Below are positions 18,248-27,426 of a DNA stretch of 64,000 nucleotides, piece after piece. Position 1 is the stretch's first letter; the number at the start of each line of letters is the position of its first letter. Below the pieces are notes generated by a model that worked only from the letters and a program-made list of their open reading frames with translations, was not told where the DNA came from and searched no databases. The stretch is from Nocardia sp. BMG51109 (GTDB lineage Bacteria; Actinomycetota; Actinomycetes; Mycobacteriales; Mycobacteriaceae), in NCBI RefSeq assembly GCF_000526215.1, contig NZ_JAFQ01000004.1:7688001-7752000 (forward strand), in the 5' to 3' direction. The translations under genes and the position numbers were made by a program.

Positions 18248-19639
18248 GTGGTAGCCACGAATACCCGAGAGACCGCCGAATCGGCCGACATGGAATCCCC
18301 TGCCGCCGACTCCTCCGAAAGCAGCACAGCACGGCCGGTCAAGAAGGCTGCCGCCAAAAAGGCTCCCGCCAAGAAGACCGCCGCGAAGAAGGCACCCGCC
18401 AAGAAGGCCCCGGCAAAAGCGGCCAAGAAAGCACCGGCCAAGAAGGCCGCTGCGAAGAAGGCCGCGCCCGGCGCCGAGAACGCATCGGGCGAGGCCGTCG
18501 ACGACGAGTCGATCGAACTCGACGACCTGGACACCCTCGAGGTCACCGACGACGACCTGGCCGAGGACGGCGAACTCGTCGCGGAGGCGGTCACCGTCGC
18601 CGACGACGAGGACGAGGCCGACGAGCCGACCGAGAAGGACAAGGCCTCCGGCGACTTCGTCTGGGACGAGGAGGAGTCCGAGGCGCTGCGGCAGGCCCGC
18701 AAGGACGCCGAGCTCACCGCCTCCGCCGACTCGGTGCGCGCCTATCTCAAGCAGATCGGCAAGGTCGCGCTGCTCAACGCCGAGGAGGAGGTCGAACTCG
18801 CCAAACGCATCGAGGCCGGCCTGTACGCCACCGAGAAGCTGCGGGAACTCTCCGACAAGGGCGAGAAGCCGGCCGTCCAGGTCCGGCGCGACCTGAACTG
18901 GATCATGCGCGACGGCAACCGCGCGAAGAACCACCTGCTGGAGGCCAACCTCCGGCTCGTGGTCTCGCTCGCCAAGCGCTACACCGGCCGCGGCATGGCC
19001 TTCCTGGACCTGATCCAGGAGGGCAACCTGGGCCTGATCCGCGCCGTGGAGAAGTTCGACTACACCAAGGGCTACAAGTTCTCCACGTACGCCACCTGGT
19101 GGATCCGGCAGGCCATAACACGCGCCATGGCCGACCAGGCCCGGACGATCCGCATTCCGGTGCACATGGTCGAGGTCATCAACAAGCTGGGCCGTATCCA
19201 GCGCGAGCTGCTGCAGGACCTGGGCCGCGAGCCCACGCCCGAGGAGCTCGCCAAGGAAATGGACATCACCCCGGAGAAGGTCCTCGAGATCCAGCAGTAC
19301 GCCCGCGAGCCCATCTCGCTGGATCAGACCATCGGCGACGAGGGCGATTCGCAGCTGGGCGATTTCATCGAGGATTCCGAGGCGGTCGTCGCGGTCGACG
19401 CGGTGAGCTTCACGCTGCTGCAGGACCAGCTGCAGTCGGTGCTGGAGACGCTGTCCGAGCGTGAGGCCGGCGTGGTGCGGCTGCGCTTCGGCCTGACCGA
19501 CGGCCAGCCCCGCACCCTCGACGAGATCGGCCAGGTGTACGGCGTGACCCGCGAGCGCATCCGTCAGATCGAATCGAAGACGATGAGCAAGCTGCGCCAC
19601 CCCAGCCGGTCGCAGGTCCTGCGCGACTACCTGGACTGA
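18248..19639 (+). CDS. sigA: RNA polymerase principal sigma factor SigA
   Basis: Group 1 sigma-70 of 463 residues. The N-terminus has a Lys/Ala-rich stretch of KKAPAKK repeats (residues 36-78), then an acidic region, region 1.2 ([30 protein letters not shown]), region 2 ([51 protein letters not shown] for -10 recognition), region 3 ([28 protein letters not shown]) and region 4.2 ([33 protein letters not shown]) for the -35 element. Ends LRDYLD as in orthologues. Transcribes housekeeping genes. The GTG at 18248 gives [12 protein letters not shown]. Confidence 0.98.
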   Translation: MVATNTRETAESADMESPAADSSESSTARPVKKAAAKKAPAKKTAAKKAPAKKAPAKAAKKAPAKKAAAKKAAPGAENASGEAVDDESIELDDLDTLEVTDDDLAEDGELVAEAVTVADDEDEADEPTEKDKASGDFVWDEEESEALRQARKDAELTASADSVRAYLKQIGKVALLNAEEEVELAKRIEAGLYATEKLRELSDKGEKPAVQVRRDLNWIMRDGNRAKNHLLEANLRLVVSLAKRYTGRGMAFLDLIQEGNLGLIRAVEKFDYTKGYKFSTYATWWIRQAITRAMADQARTIRIPVHMVEVINKLGRIQRELLQDLGREPTPEELAKEMDITPEKVLEIQQYAREPISLDQTIGDEGDSQLGDFIEDSEAVVAVDAVSFTLLQDQLQSVLETLSEREAGVVRLRFGLTDGQPRTLDEIGQVYGVTRERIRQIESKTMSKLRHPSRSQVLRDYLD

Positions 19640-19658
19640 GCGCGACACCCGCATCGGG

Positions 19659-19686
19659 CGCCCCCGCGGACGGGTCCGCGGGGGCG
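19659..19686 (+). terminator. Strong terminator hairpin after sigA
   Basis: Perfect 12-pair stem CGCCCCCGCGGA / TCCGCGGGGGCG with a four-base CGGG loop, 20 bases after the sigA stop, followed by TCCTGCTTTC. Confidence 0.85.
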
Positions 19687-19833
19687 TCCTGCTTTCGGTG
19701 CGGGTACCGCGGCCGGACCCGGCCCGCCACCCGCGGCCACCCCGCGTGAGCGGCTCGGCCGCAACCGGATCCACGCCGACTCGCCGGACCGCTTACGGGT
19801 ATTCTCCGCGATCCGCCAGCAGACTCGACGGTC

Positions 19834-21426
19834 GTGGATCAGTTGGTATTGGTGTTCGTGCTGGCCTTCGCGACCATCCTGGCGCAACCGGTGGGGCGCC
19901 GGATCGGCCTGGCCCCGGCCGTGCTGATGACGGTGTTCGGGCTGGTCCTGGCGGTGCTGCCGTTCGTGCCGGATATCGATATCAATCCCGAGCTGATCCT
20001 GCCGCTGGTCCTGCCGCCGCTGCTCTACGCGTCCGCGCGGCGCGCCTCCTGGCAGCAGTTCGCCGCCAACTCCGGCCCGATCCTGCTGCGCGCGGTCGGC
20101 CTGGTCGTGGCCACGGCGGTGGCGGTGGCCGCGGTATTCCACGCCTGGTACCCGGCGGTACCGCTGGCCGCGGCCCTCGCGCTGGGCGCCCTGGTGGCGC
20201 CGCCCGATCCGGTGGCGTTCAGCGCGGTGGCCGACCGGCTCGGGCTGCCGCGCCGCCTGGTCTCCGTGCTCGAGGGCGAGGGCCTGTTCAACGATGTCAC
20301 CGCGGTCGTGCTCTACGAGGTGGCGGTGCAGGCGGTGGTGACCGGGCGCTTCTCGGCCTGGCACACCGCGGTCGAGTTCGTGGTGTCGGCGGTGGTCGCG
20401 ATCGCGGTCGGCTTGGCGCTGGGGTGGGCCGGCAGCCGGATCATGCGCAAGCTGGACGAGGCCGCCTGGCAGGTCGCGCTGGGGCTGGTGCTGCCGTTCG
20501 CCGCCTACGGGCTCGCCGACGCCTGGCACGGTTCCGCGGTGCTGGCCGTGCTGGTCTGCGCGCTGTATCTGACCGACGCCGCCACCGACTTCAGCGACAG
20601 CGCCTACCGCATCGTCGGCGATTCGTTCTGGGACGTCATCGACCTGCTGGTCACCGGTATCGCCTTCGGACTGATCGGTCTCGAGCTGACCACCGTGCTG
20701 TCGGCCACCGGCCCCGACTGGGAGCGCCTGCTCGGGGGCGCCGCCGCCGTGGTCGCGGTGGTGGTGCTGCTGCGGCTGGTCTGGTTGCTGGCCACCACCG
20801 AGGTGTTCCAACGGTGGTGGCGACGCGGCGACGCCGACGAGCCGCACACCTGGCGAGAATCGATCGTCACCTGGTGGGCCGGTATGCGCGGCGTGGTCAC
20901 GGTGGCGCTGGCGGTGGCACTCCCCCTCACCACCGACACCGGCGAGGCCTTCGAGGGCCGGGCCGAGATCCTGTTCATCGCCTTCGCCGTCGTGCTGTTC
21001 ACCCTGCTGGTGCAGGGGCCGACGCTGCCCGCGGTGGTGCGCGCGACGCATGTGGAGGCCGACACCGAGCAGGAACGCGTCCTGGAACGCCGGCTGTGGA
21101 CCCGGATCCTGCGCGCCGAGCTGGCCCGGCTGGAGGAGATCACCGATACCGAGGATCTGCCCGACGAGGTCTACCAGCGCCTGCGCGAGGGATTCGAGCG
21201 CCGGCTCGCCCGCGCCGACCCGGAGGCCGCGGAGGCCGCCGACGACGACGCCAAGTCCGTCGACCGCGCGCTGCGCTTCACCGGCAAGATGCGCGCGATC
21301 AGCAACCAGGTGATGGACGCGGGACGCACCGAGGCGATGGCCGCCCGCCGCGAACCCGGGATTCCGCCCGACCTCGTCGACCGGATGATGCGCCGGATGG
21401 ACCTGCGCCCGATGCCGCCGATGTAG
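19834..21426 (+). CDS. CPA1-family Na+/H+ antiporter
   Basis: A 530-residue sodium/proton exchanger with about 12 membrane segments: LVLVFVLAFATILAQPVGRRIG, LILPLVLPPLLYASARRASW, ALALGALVAPPDPVAFSAVADRLGLPRRLVSVLEGEGLFNDVTAVVLYEVAV containing the ion-binding ND pair, and ESIVTWWAGMRGVVTVALAVALPL, the conserved arginine segment. A cytosolic tail of about 110 residues (EEITDTEDLPDEVYQRLREG...) follows, as in the bacterial NhaP/YjcE group. GTG at 19834. Likely function is pH and Na+ homeostasis. Confidence 0.9.
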   Translation: MDQLVLVFVLAFATILAQPVGRRIGLAPAVLMTVFGLVLAVLPFVPDIDINPELILPLVLPPLLYASARRASWQQFAANSGPILLRAVGLVVATAVAVAAVFHAWYPAVPLAAALALGALVAPPDPVAFSAVADRLGLPRRLVSVLEGEGLFNDVTAVVLYEVAVQAVVTGRFSAWHTAVEFVVSAVVAIAVGLALGWAGSRIMRKLDEAAWQVALGLVLPFAAYGLADAWHGSAVLAVLVCALYLTDAATDFSDSAYRIVGDSFWDVIDLLVTGIAFGLIGLELTTVLSATGPDWERLLGGAAAVVAVVVLLRLVWLLATTEVFQRWWRRGDADEPHTWRESIVTWWAGMRGVVTVALAVALPLTTDTGEAFEGRAEILFIAFAVVLFTLLVQGPTLPAVVRATHVEADTEQERVLERRLWTRILRAELARLEEITDTEDLPDEVYQRLREGFERRLARADPEAAEAADDDAKSVDRALRFTGKMRAISNQVMDAGRTEAMAARREPGIPPDLVDRMMRRMDLRPMPPM

Positions 21427-22083
21427 TCCACGTACGCCGCGGATCGGTGTGCGGGCGGGCCGCCGACACCCACGCCGGGCCGTCCGCGCTCCTGCGCCGC
21501 GTCGACGCGCTATGACGGCCAACGGTGCCGACTTCTCCTGTGCCACTAGGACTTTCCGGCGCCTCCGCTACCTCCAGGCGGAACGGCGATATCCTGTACG
21601 CCTTGCGGTTCCCCGACAACCGGTCCGACTACCGCTTCGACCCGCGCGTGCTACTTCGAACTCTTCGAGTACCGGTACTGCTCCCTGTGCGCCGCTACAA
21701 CCCCTCTGGAACCCGTACGCCCACAGCGCAGTTCCGGCCAACCGAGTACCGCTGCACCCCTGGCAAGGCGCGAATCTCGGTGCACTGATCGGCACTCCTC
21801 CGACCCTGGTGCGAGTGTGCTTGTCCGCGTGGCGGTTCCATACCGGGTGGTCAGTGCGGACGGTTTGCTCTACCCGGCCCGACGGGCGTCAAGCGGGATC
21901 GACACGCAACTCTGTGCCGCGCCGGGCCTCCGAGAGGGCCGTCAGCAGGGCGCATGCCGCCCGGCAAATCCGAAATATTTTCAGGATCATTCTGCTGCAA
22001 ATTTACTACCTGCGAGTACGCCGCTATGGTTCGGCCTGTTGCCGACGATCGGTCGGCGGGAACCATCCTGGCAAGGAGCCGGC
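21427..22083. other. 657-base region without a recognised gene
   Basis: Several short frames are open on both strands but none has sustained coding character or a family match. An unusually A/T-rich stretch at 21970-22020 (AAATATTTTCAGGATC) directly before the MHYT gene probably contains its promoter. The middle (21600-21780) could carry a short unrecognised RNA or decayed gene; nothing can be supported. Confidence 0.45.
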
Positions 22084-22917
22084 ATGCTCGATATCGATCA
22101 CTTCACCTACGGGTTGCTCACTCCCGTTCTGGCCTATCTCATGTCGGTCGTCGGCTCGTTGCTGGCGCTGCGCTGCATGGTCCGGGCCCGCGCGAGCAGC
22201 CGGCACAACGGCTGGCTCGCTGCGGCGGCCGTGGCGCTCGGCGGGACCGGGATCTGGGTCATGCATTTCATTGCGATGCTGGGGTTTTCGGTGCACTCGG
22301 CGACCATCCGGTACAACATTCCGATCACGCTGTTCAGCGCGGCGGTCGCGGTCGCCGTGGTGTGGGTCGGGTTGTCGATCGTCATCCGCAGGCAGGGCGG
22401 CGATTTCGCATTGCCGATCGGCGGGGGCGTCACCGGGCTCGGCGTCGGCGCCATGCACTACGCGGGGATGTATGCGATGAAGGCCGATGTGGCCGTGCGG
22501 TACAACCCGTGGATGGTGCTGCTGTCGATCGTGATCGCGGTGGTGGCGGCGACCGCGGCGCTGTGGTTCGCCCTGCACATTCGCGGCCTCGCAGCGACCC
22601 TCGGCGCGGCGCTGATCATGGGGATCGCGGTGTGCGGCATGCACTACACCGGAATGTTCGCCATGTACGCACAGGGCGATCCGCACCTGCACGCACCGGC
22701 CGGCGCCCAGGCCCATCAACTGCTGGCCCCGTTGATCGTCGGCGTCAGCATGGTCACCATGCTGCTGTTGATCCAGGTCGGTATCACCGAGATCGACGAA
22801 CCGGATCTCAGCCGCATCCGCGGCCAGCACGCCAGCCGCTATTGGCCCAGCCGCTCACAACCCGGCGCCCACGAGGCACCCGAGTTCGATCCGCGCCGCC
22901 GCCGGCGGTGGTGGTGA
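22084..22917 (+). CDS. MHYT-domain integral membrane protein
   Basis: A 277-residue protein with seven predicted membrane segments and the MHYT signature repeated three times: VMHFIAMLGFSV, AMHYAGMYAMK, CGMHYTGMFAMYA. In the family these conserved Met/His residues near the outer membrane face are proposed to bind copper and sense O2, CO or NO. Most members are fused to GGDEF/EAL or kinase domains; this one ends after the seventh segment with a polar tail (ASRYWPSRSQPG) and has no output domain. ATG at 22084 follows AAGGAGCCGGC. It converges with eutC. Confidence 0.9.
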   Translation: MLDIDHFTYGLLTPVLAYLMSVVGSLLALRCMVRARASSRHNGWLAAAAVALGGTGIWVMHFIAMLGFSVHSATIRYNIPITLFSAAVAVAVVWVGLSIVIRRQGGDFALPIGGGVTGLGVGAMHYAGMYAMKADVAVRYNPWMVLLSIVIAVVAATAALWFALHIRGLAATLGAALIMGIAVCGMHYTGMFAMYAQGDPHLHAPAGAQAHQLLAPLIVGVSMVTMLLLIQVGITEIDEPDLSRIRGQHASRYWPSRSQPGAHEAPEFDPRRRRRWW

Positions 22918-22999
22918 ACCGCCGGATGTGGATGCTAATGCCGTTGTGGCAGTGTGGTTTTCCGGCATGTTGTCCACCGAACGCGCACCGGAACCCGAT

Positions 23000-23845
23000 T
23001 CAGGTCGCCCCCGCACCTCCCTCGATGCTCCGCGATCCGGTGTGGTCGGTGGTGTCCTTGAGTTCGACCCCGGACCGGCCCAGCCGGCGCGCACCGGCCA
23101 CCAGCCCGGCGGCCACCGCCGCAGCGGCCGCGTAACCGAGTCCTTCCGGTGGGTGGATATTCGAGACGCAGTTGCGTTCGGAGTCGGCGCGTCCCGGACG
23201 CGGCTCGTGCGTGAGATAGATGCCGAGGCTGTCGGCCACCGAGAGCCCCGGACGCTCCCCGATCAGCACCAGCACGGTCCGCACGCCGAGTGCCTGTCCG
23301 ATGTGGTCGCCGAGCGCCACTCGCGCCTGGGTGGCCAGCACCGGCGGCGCGAGCCGATACCGTTGCTCCAGTTCGGCTTTCAGGGCCGCGAGCATCGCGG
23401 GCCCGTGCTCGTGCAGCGCACGCGGCGAGAGCCCGTCGGCCAGGACGACGCCGATATCCGCACCCTCGGCCGGTGACAGTTCCTGCCCGAGATCGGTTTC
23501 CGGCAATCGCCCCAGATCCGGCCGCCGCAGGTACTGCGAACGATCCACCGCCCGGCTGCGCACGTGCACCGGTCTGCCCCAGCCGATCTCGGCCACCTGC
23601 GCGGCAAGGGTATCCACCGCCAACGGCGCGTGCACGGCGTCGCGGGCCTCCGCGTGCGCCGCCGCGAACTCCAGCACCCGCCGCGTCGGCAACGCATCAC
23701 CCGCCCGCCCGAGCCCGATCCGCGCCTGGGTGGTCACTCGCAGCGCGTCCCAGAACTCCTGGGACACATCGGATTCCGTAGAAGCGGCCGAACCGGCCCC
23801 GCCTGCCACCGCATCGTCGGCCACGAACTCGGGCACTCGCCTCAC
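23000..23845 (-). CDS. eutC: Ethanolamine ammonia-lyase small subunit
   Basis: Small subunit of adenosylcobalamin-dependent ethanolamine ammonia-lyase, which converts ethanolamine to acetaldehyde and ammonia. Visible motifs: ALRVTTQARIGLGRAGDALPTRRVLEFAAAHAEARDAVH, SRAVDRSQYLRRPDLGR, ADIGVVLADGLSPRALHEHG, VALGDHIGQALGVRTVLVLIGERPGLSVADSLGIYLT and RNCVSNIHPPEGLGY. The GTG at 23845 (VRRVPEFVADD) is preceded by GGGGAG and gives 281 residues, the family length; the frame stays open to 24028. It lies 307 bases after eutB on the same strand, an unusually long gap with an A/T-rich TATATCGAATAC stretch, so a second promoter is possible. Depends on cobalamin, whose uptake genes lie at 55.7 kb. Confidence 0.92.
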   Translation of the reverse strand: MRRVPEFVADDAVAGGAGSAASTESDVSQEFWDALRVTTQARIGLGRAGDALPTRRVLEFAAAHAEARDAVHAPLAVDTLAAQVAEIGWGRPVHVRSRAVDRSQYLRRPDLGRLPETDLGQELSPAEGADIGVVLADGLSPRALHEHGPAMLAALKAELEQRYRLAPPVLATQARVALGDHIGQALGVRTVLVLIGERPGLSVADSLGIYLTHEPRPGRADSERNCVSNIHPPEGLGYAAAAAVAAGLVAGARRLGRSGVELKDTTDHTGSRSIEGGAGAT

Positions 23846-24152
23846 CTCGACTCCCCGCACGACTCCGGTCTCCGCCGCACGAGCGGTACGCCATACTTGC
23901 GGCATCCCGACCGCCCTCGCGCACACCGTATTCGATATATGTCCCTCTCGCCGACATCGCGGCCGAACGACTTGCCGACCCGCTCGACCCCCGGACCGAC
24001 CGAGGCGGACGCCCCGGCACGCCCGCAATCCCTCTGTTCGACCGGGAGCCTGCCATCCGGATCGGGCGCCCGCTTCGATCCGGACCGACGTGCCGGCCTA
24101 CCGGCGGAACACGACGACGCACCGGCACGGCGGAATTCGCTCTCCGGCAGGT

Positions 24153-25562
24153 TCATCCCCCGCCCGCCAGGGCGCGCAGGGGTGAGGACAGCGGTTCGAC
24201 CTCGCGGATGCGTCCCTGCGCGTCCAGCAGGCCGAGGCGGTCGAGCCAGTCGGCGAATTCCGGGGCGGGCCTCAGGCCGAGCACCTTTCGGGCATAGAGG
24301 GCGTCGTGGAAGCTCAGGCTCTGGTAGCCGAGCATCACGTCGTCGGCGCCCGGGACGGCGATGACGAAGGCCGCGCCCGCGGCGCCCAGCAGGGTCAGCA
24401 GGGTGTCCATATCGTCGGAGTCGGCCTCGGCGTGGTTGGTGTAGCAGACGTCGACACCCATCGGGAGGCCGAGCAGCTTGCCGCAGAAGTGGTCCTCCAG
24501 GCCGGCCCGGACGATCTGTTTGCCGTCGTAGAGGTACTCCGGTCCGATGAAGCCGACCACCGTGTTCACCAGCAGCGGATCCAGTTCCCGCGCAACGGCG
24601 TACGCGCGGGCCTCGAGGGTCTGCTGATCCACCGGGGCGCCGCCGGCGCCCCGGTGGGCGTCCGCGCTCAGCGCCGACCCCTGACCGGTCTCGAAGTACA
24701 TGACGTTGTCGCCGACGGTGCCGCGGCGCAGCGACCGGCCCGCCTCGTTCGCCTCGCGCAACAGCGAAAGGTTCACGCCGAAGCCGGAATTCGCGCCCTC
24801 GGTGCCGGCGATCGACTGGAACACCAGATCGACCGGCGCACCGGCGGAGATCAGCTCCAGCGTGGTCGTGACGTGGGCCAGCACGCAGGACTGGGCGGGA
24901 ATCTCGTAGCGCCGCCGCACCTCGTCCAGCAGGGCGAGCAAATCGGCCGTGGCGCGCGGCGAGTCGGTCGCCGGATTGATCCCGATCACGGCGTCGCCGC
25001 AGCCGAGCAGCAGCCCGTCCAGCACCGCCGCGGCGATACCGCGCGGGTCGTCGGTCGGATGGTTGGGCTGCAACCGGGTGGCCAGGGTGCCGGGCAGGCC
25101 GATGGTGGTGCGGAACCCGGACCGCACCCGCACCGCCCGGGCCACCGCGATCAGATCCTGGTTGCGCATGATCTTGCTGACCGCGGCCACCATCTCCGGG
25201 GTCAGGCCCGGCGCCACGGCGGCCAGTGCCGCCGCATCGTCGCGGGCCGCCGCCGACAGCAGCCAGTCCCGCAGGTCGCCCACGGTCAGGTGGGACACCC
25301 GCGCGAACGCCGACCGATCGTGCGTGTCGATGATCAGCCGGGTGACCTCGTCGGTCTCGTACGGCACCACCGGCTCGGCCAGGAACTCCGGCAGCGGGAC
25401 CTCGGCCAGCGCCCACTGCGCCGCGGCCCGCTCGGCGTCCGACCGTGCCGCGCAGCCCGCGAGCTCGTCGCCGCTGCGGCGCGGCGTGGCCTTGGCCAGC
25501 AGCTCGACCAGTCCTTCGAAGGCGTAGCCGGTACCACCGATTCGCTGCCGGTACACCGTCAT
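24153..25562 (-). CDS. eutB: Ethanolamine ammonia-lyase large subunit
   Basis: Catalytic TIM-barrel subunit of the adenosylcobalamin enzyme, 469 residues: VYRQRIGGTGYAFEGLVELLAKATPRRSGDELAG, IMRNQDLIAVARAVRV, TRLQPNHPTDDPRGIAAAVLDGLLLGCGDAVIGINPATDS, SCVLAHVTTTLELISAGAPVDLVFQSIAGTEG, NVMYFETGQGSALSADAH and GVDVCYTNHAEADSDDM. Each segment matches known EutB blocks including the ethanolamine-binding Glu and Asp. The ATG at 25562 overlaps the permease stop (ATGA), so permease and EutB are coupled. Confidence 0.96.
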   Translation of the reverse strand: MTVYRQRIGGTGYAFEGLVELLAKATPRRSGDELAGCAARSDAERAAAQWALAEVPLPEFLAEPVVPYETDEVTRLIIDTHDRSAFARVSHLTVGDLRDWLLSAAARDDAAALAAVAPGLTPEMVAAVSKIMRNQDLIAVARAVRVRSGFRTTIGLPGTLATRLQPNHPTDDPRGIAAAVLDGLLLGCGDAVIGINPATDSPRATADLLALLDEVRRRYEIPAQSCVLAHVTTTLELISAGAPVDLVFQSIAGTEGANSGFGVNLSLLREANEAGRSLRRGTVGDNVMYFETGQGSALSADAHRGAGGAPVDQQTLEARAYAVARELDPLLVNTVVGFIGPEYLYDGKQIVRAGLEDHFCGKLLGLPMGVDVCYTNHAEADSDDMDTLLTLLGAAGAAFVIAVPGADDVMLGYQSLSFHDALYARKVLGLRPAPEFADWLDRLGLLDAQGRIREVEPLSSPLRALAGGG

Positions 25563-26977
25563 TCGAGCTCCTGTTCCGCGCGCGCCAGCACCGCGAACTC
25601 CTCGTCCGGCGAGTTCGCGACCAGGCGGCGCCGACTGTAGAGGGCGAAGTACAGCAGAAAGGCGACGAAGGCCGCCAGTGTCCACGCCGCGGCCACCGGA
25701 TCGACCAGGAACGTCGCCACCACCGCGGCGCAGGCGACCACCAGAGCGAATCCGGTGGTGACCACCCCGCCCGGCGTGCGGTACGGCCGCCGCATGCGGG
25801 GCTCGCGGACCCGCAGCACGATATGGCTGACCATCATCAGCACATACGACACGGCGGCGCCGAAGACGGCCATATTCAACAGCATGGCACCGGCACCGGT
25901 CAGCGAGAGGACGAATCCGGCGATGCCGGGCACGATCAACGCCAGGATCGGGGCCTTCCGCCGGTTGGTCACCGACAGGCCGGTCGGCAGATAGCCCGCC
26001 CGCGACAGCGCGAAGGTCTGCCGCGAGTACGCATACACGATGGAGAAGAAGCTCGCGACCAGCCCGGCCAGGCCGATGTAGTTCACCGCCTTCGCCGTGC
26101 CGCCGTCGCCGAGCGCCTCCACCAGCGGATTACCCGACCCCGACAGCGCCTCGGCACCCAGCGCCCCGGTGGACAGGACCAGCACCGCCGCCCCGGTGAC
26201 GAGCAGCACGGACATGCTGATGATGATGCCCTTCGGCACGTTCTTCTCCGGTTCGCGCGCCTCCTCCGCCGCCAGCGGCACCCCCTCGACGGCGAGGAAG
26301 AACCAGATCGCGAACGGCACCGCAGCCCAGATCCCGAATACCCCGGACGGCAGGAACTCCGACGCGCCGAGGGCGTCGGCGGACACGGGGATGTCGGTCA
26401 GGTTGGCGGTCTCGAAGCGCCCCCAGGCGGCCACGGCGAACACCACCAGCCCCACCAGCGCGATCGCGGTGATCACGAACATCGCCTTCAGCGCCTCGCC
26501 GACTCCGGCCAGGTGGATCCCGATGAACAGCGCGTACACCGCCAGATACACCCACCAGCCGTCGGTGATCCCGAACAGGTTCAGCGATTCCACATAGGCG
26601 CCGATGAAGGTGGCGATGGCGGCCGGCGCGATCGCGTATTCGAGGAGAATCGCCGTGCCCGTGGCGAATCCGCCCCACGGCCCGAGGGCGCGGCGGGCGA
26701 AGGTGTAGCCCCCGCCGGCGGCGGGCAGCGCGGCCGACAGTTCGGCCATGCCCAGCACCATGGCGAAGTACATCGCCGCGATGAGCACCGTGGCGATCAG
26801 CAGACCGCCGAAACCGCCCTCCGCCAGACCGAAGTTCCAGCCCGAGTAGTCGCCGGAGATCACATAACTGACGCCGAGCCCGGCCAGTAGCAGCCATCCC
26901 GCCGAGCCGGAGCGCAGCGTCCGTTTCGCCAGATACTCGTCGGTGCTCGTGGTCGCGGGCACAGCATCGGTGGACAT
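25559..26977 (-). CDS. eat: Ethanolamine permease
   Basis: APC-family permease of 472 residues with 12 membrane segments: YVISGDYSGWNFGLAEGGFGGLLIA is the hallmark start of the ethanolamine permease subfamily, followed by MAELSAALPAAGGGYTFARRALGPWGGF, FAIWFFLAVEGVPLAAEEAREPEKNVPKG and FSIVYAYSRQTFALSRAGYLP. First gene of the eat-eutB-eutC operon, which lets the cell use ethanolamine as carbon and nitrogen source without a microcompartment. Confidence 0.94.
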   Translation of the reverse strand: MSTDAVPATTSTDEYLAKRTLRSGSAGWLLLAGLGVSYVISGDYSGWNFGLAEGGFGGLLIATVLIAAMYFAMVLGMAELSAALPAAGGGYTFARRALGPWGGFATGTAILLEYAIAPAAIATFIGAYVESLNLFGITDGWWVYLAVYALFIGIHLAGVGEALKAMFVITAIALVGLVVFAVAAWGRFETANLTDIPVSADALGASEFLPSGVFGIWAAVPFAIWFFLAVEGVPLAAEEAREPEKNVPKGIIISMSVLLVTGAAVLVLSTGALGAEALSGSGNPLVEALGDGGTAKAVNYIGLAGLVASFFSIVYAYSRQTFALSRAGYLPTGLSVTNRRKAPILALIVPGIAGFVLSLTGAGAMLLNMAVFGAAVSYVLMMVSHIVLRVREPRMRRPYRTPGGVVTTGFALVVACAAVVATFLVDPVAAAWTLAAFVAFLLYFALYSRRRLVANSPDEEFAVLARAEQELE

Positions 26978-27174
26978 CCGTACTCCTCACGCTCCGGCCG
27001 CTCGCGACGGCGCCGCGCCCGCGGCCTGCCGGGCGCCTGGCAGGCAATTGTGGCCGGGCAATGTTGCTGCCCGGTTGGCACATGGTGTCGGCGTGTTACG
27101 ACTGGACAATTGTTCAGTACGGTCGGCCGTGGGTGCCGGCGAGGCGCGTCGGCTCGCCGGACGGTCCGGCACGG
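26978..27174. other. Regulatory region upstream of eat
   Basis: Contains the palindrome above and a stem-loop CCGGGCA / TGCCCGG (27054-27074) that would lie in the eat leader if transcription starts near the palindrome. Confidence 0.4.
27101..27118. promoter_or_regulatory. 18-base palindrome upstream of the ethanolamine operon
   Basis: ACTGGACAATTGTTCAGT is self-complementary at 16 of 18 positions, with one mismatched pair flanking the ACAATTGT core. It lies 124 bases before the permease ATG in an A/T-richer patch. The size fits a TetR/MarR-type operator; no candidate regulator gene adjoins it. Confidence 0.5.
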
Positions 27175-27426
27175 GTGAGACTGTCCGGTGTGACGGTGTG
27201 GGCGGGCGGGCTGCTGATCTGGTTCGATGCGGCGGCCTGGCAGGGGCGCACCGTCACCGACTACGGCCCTCTGACCGCGGTGCTGATCGGCTTCCTGGTG
27301 GGCGCGATCGCGCCAGCCGGATCGCGGTGGCTCAGCCGCCGACAGGCGCGGGCCGCCGCAGCCGCTGCACCGAGCGCACCACCGGTTCGGCCACCCGGGC
27401 GGCGATCGGGCCCAGCACGGCCATGA
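27175..27426 (+). CDS. Possible small membrane protein
   Basis: An 83-residue frame with two hydrophobic segments, VWAGGLLIWFDAAAW and LTAVLIGFLVGAIAPAG, a basic stretch RWLSRRQARA and a Pro/Ala-rich end. Third positions are strongly G/C-rich and Trp, Phe, Asp and Tyr are present, which favours real coding. Against it, the last 95 bases overlap the 3' end of the antiporter gene on the opposite strand and no ribosome-binding site is seen at the GTGs (27175, 27190). No family recognised. Confidence 0.3.
   Translation: MRLSGVTVWAGGLLIWFDAAAWQGRTVTDYGPLTAVLIGFLVGAIAPAGSRWLSRRQARAAAAAAPSAPPVRPPGRRSGPARP

Noticed and set aside
21427..22083. Short plus-strand frames (for example 21525-21788) between the antiporter and MHYT genes
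   Set aside because: No ribosome-binding sites, no family resemblance and weak third-position bias.
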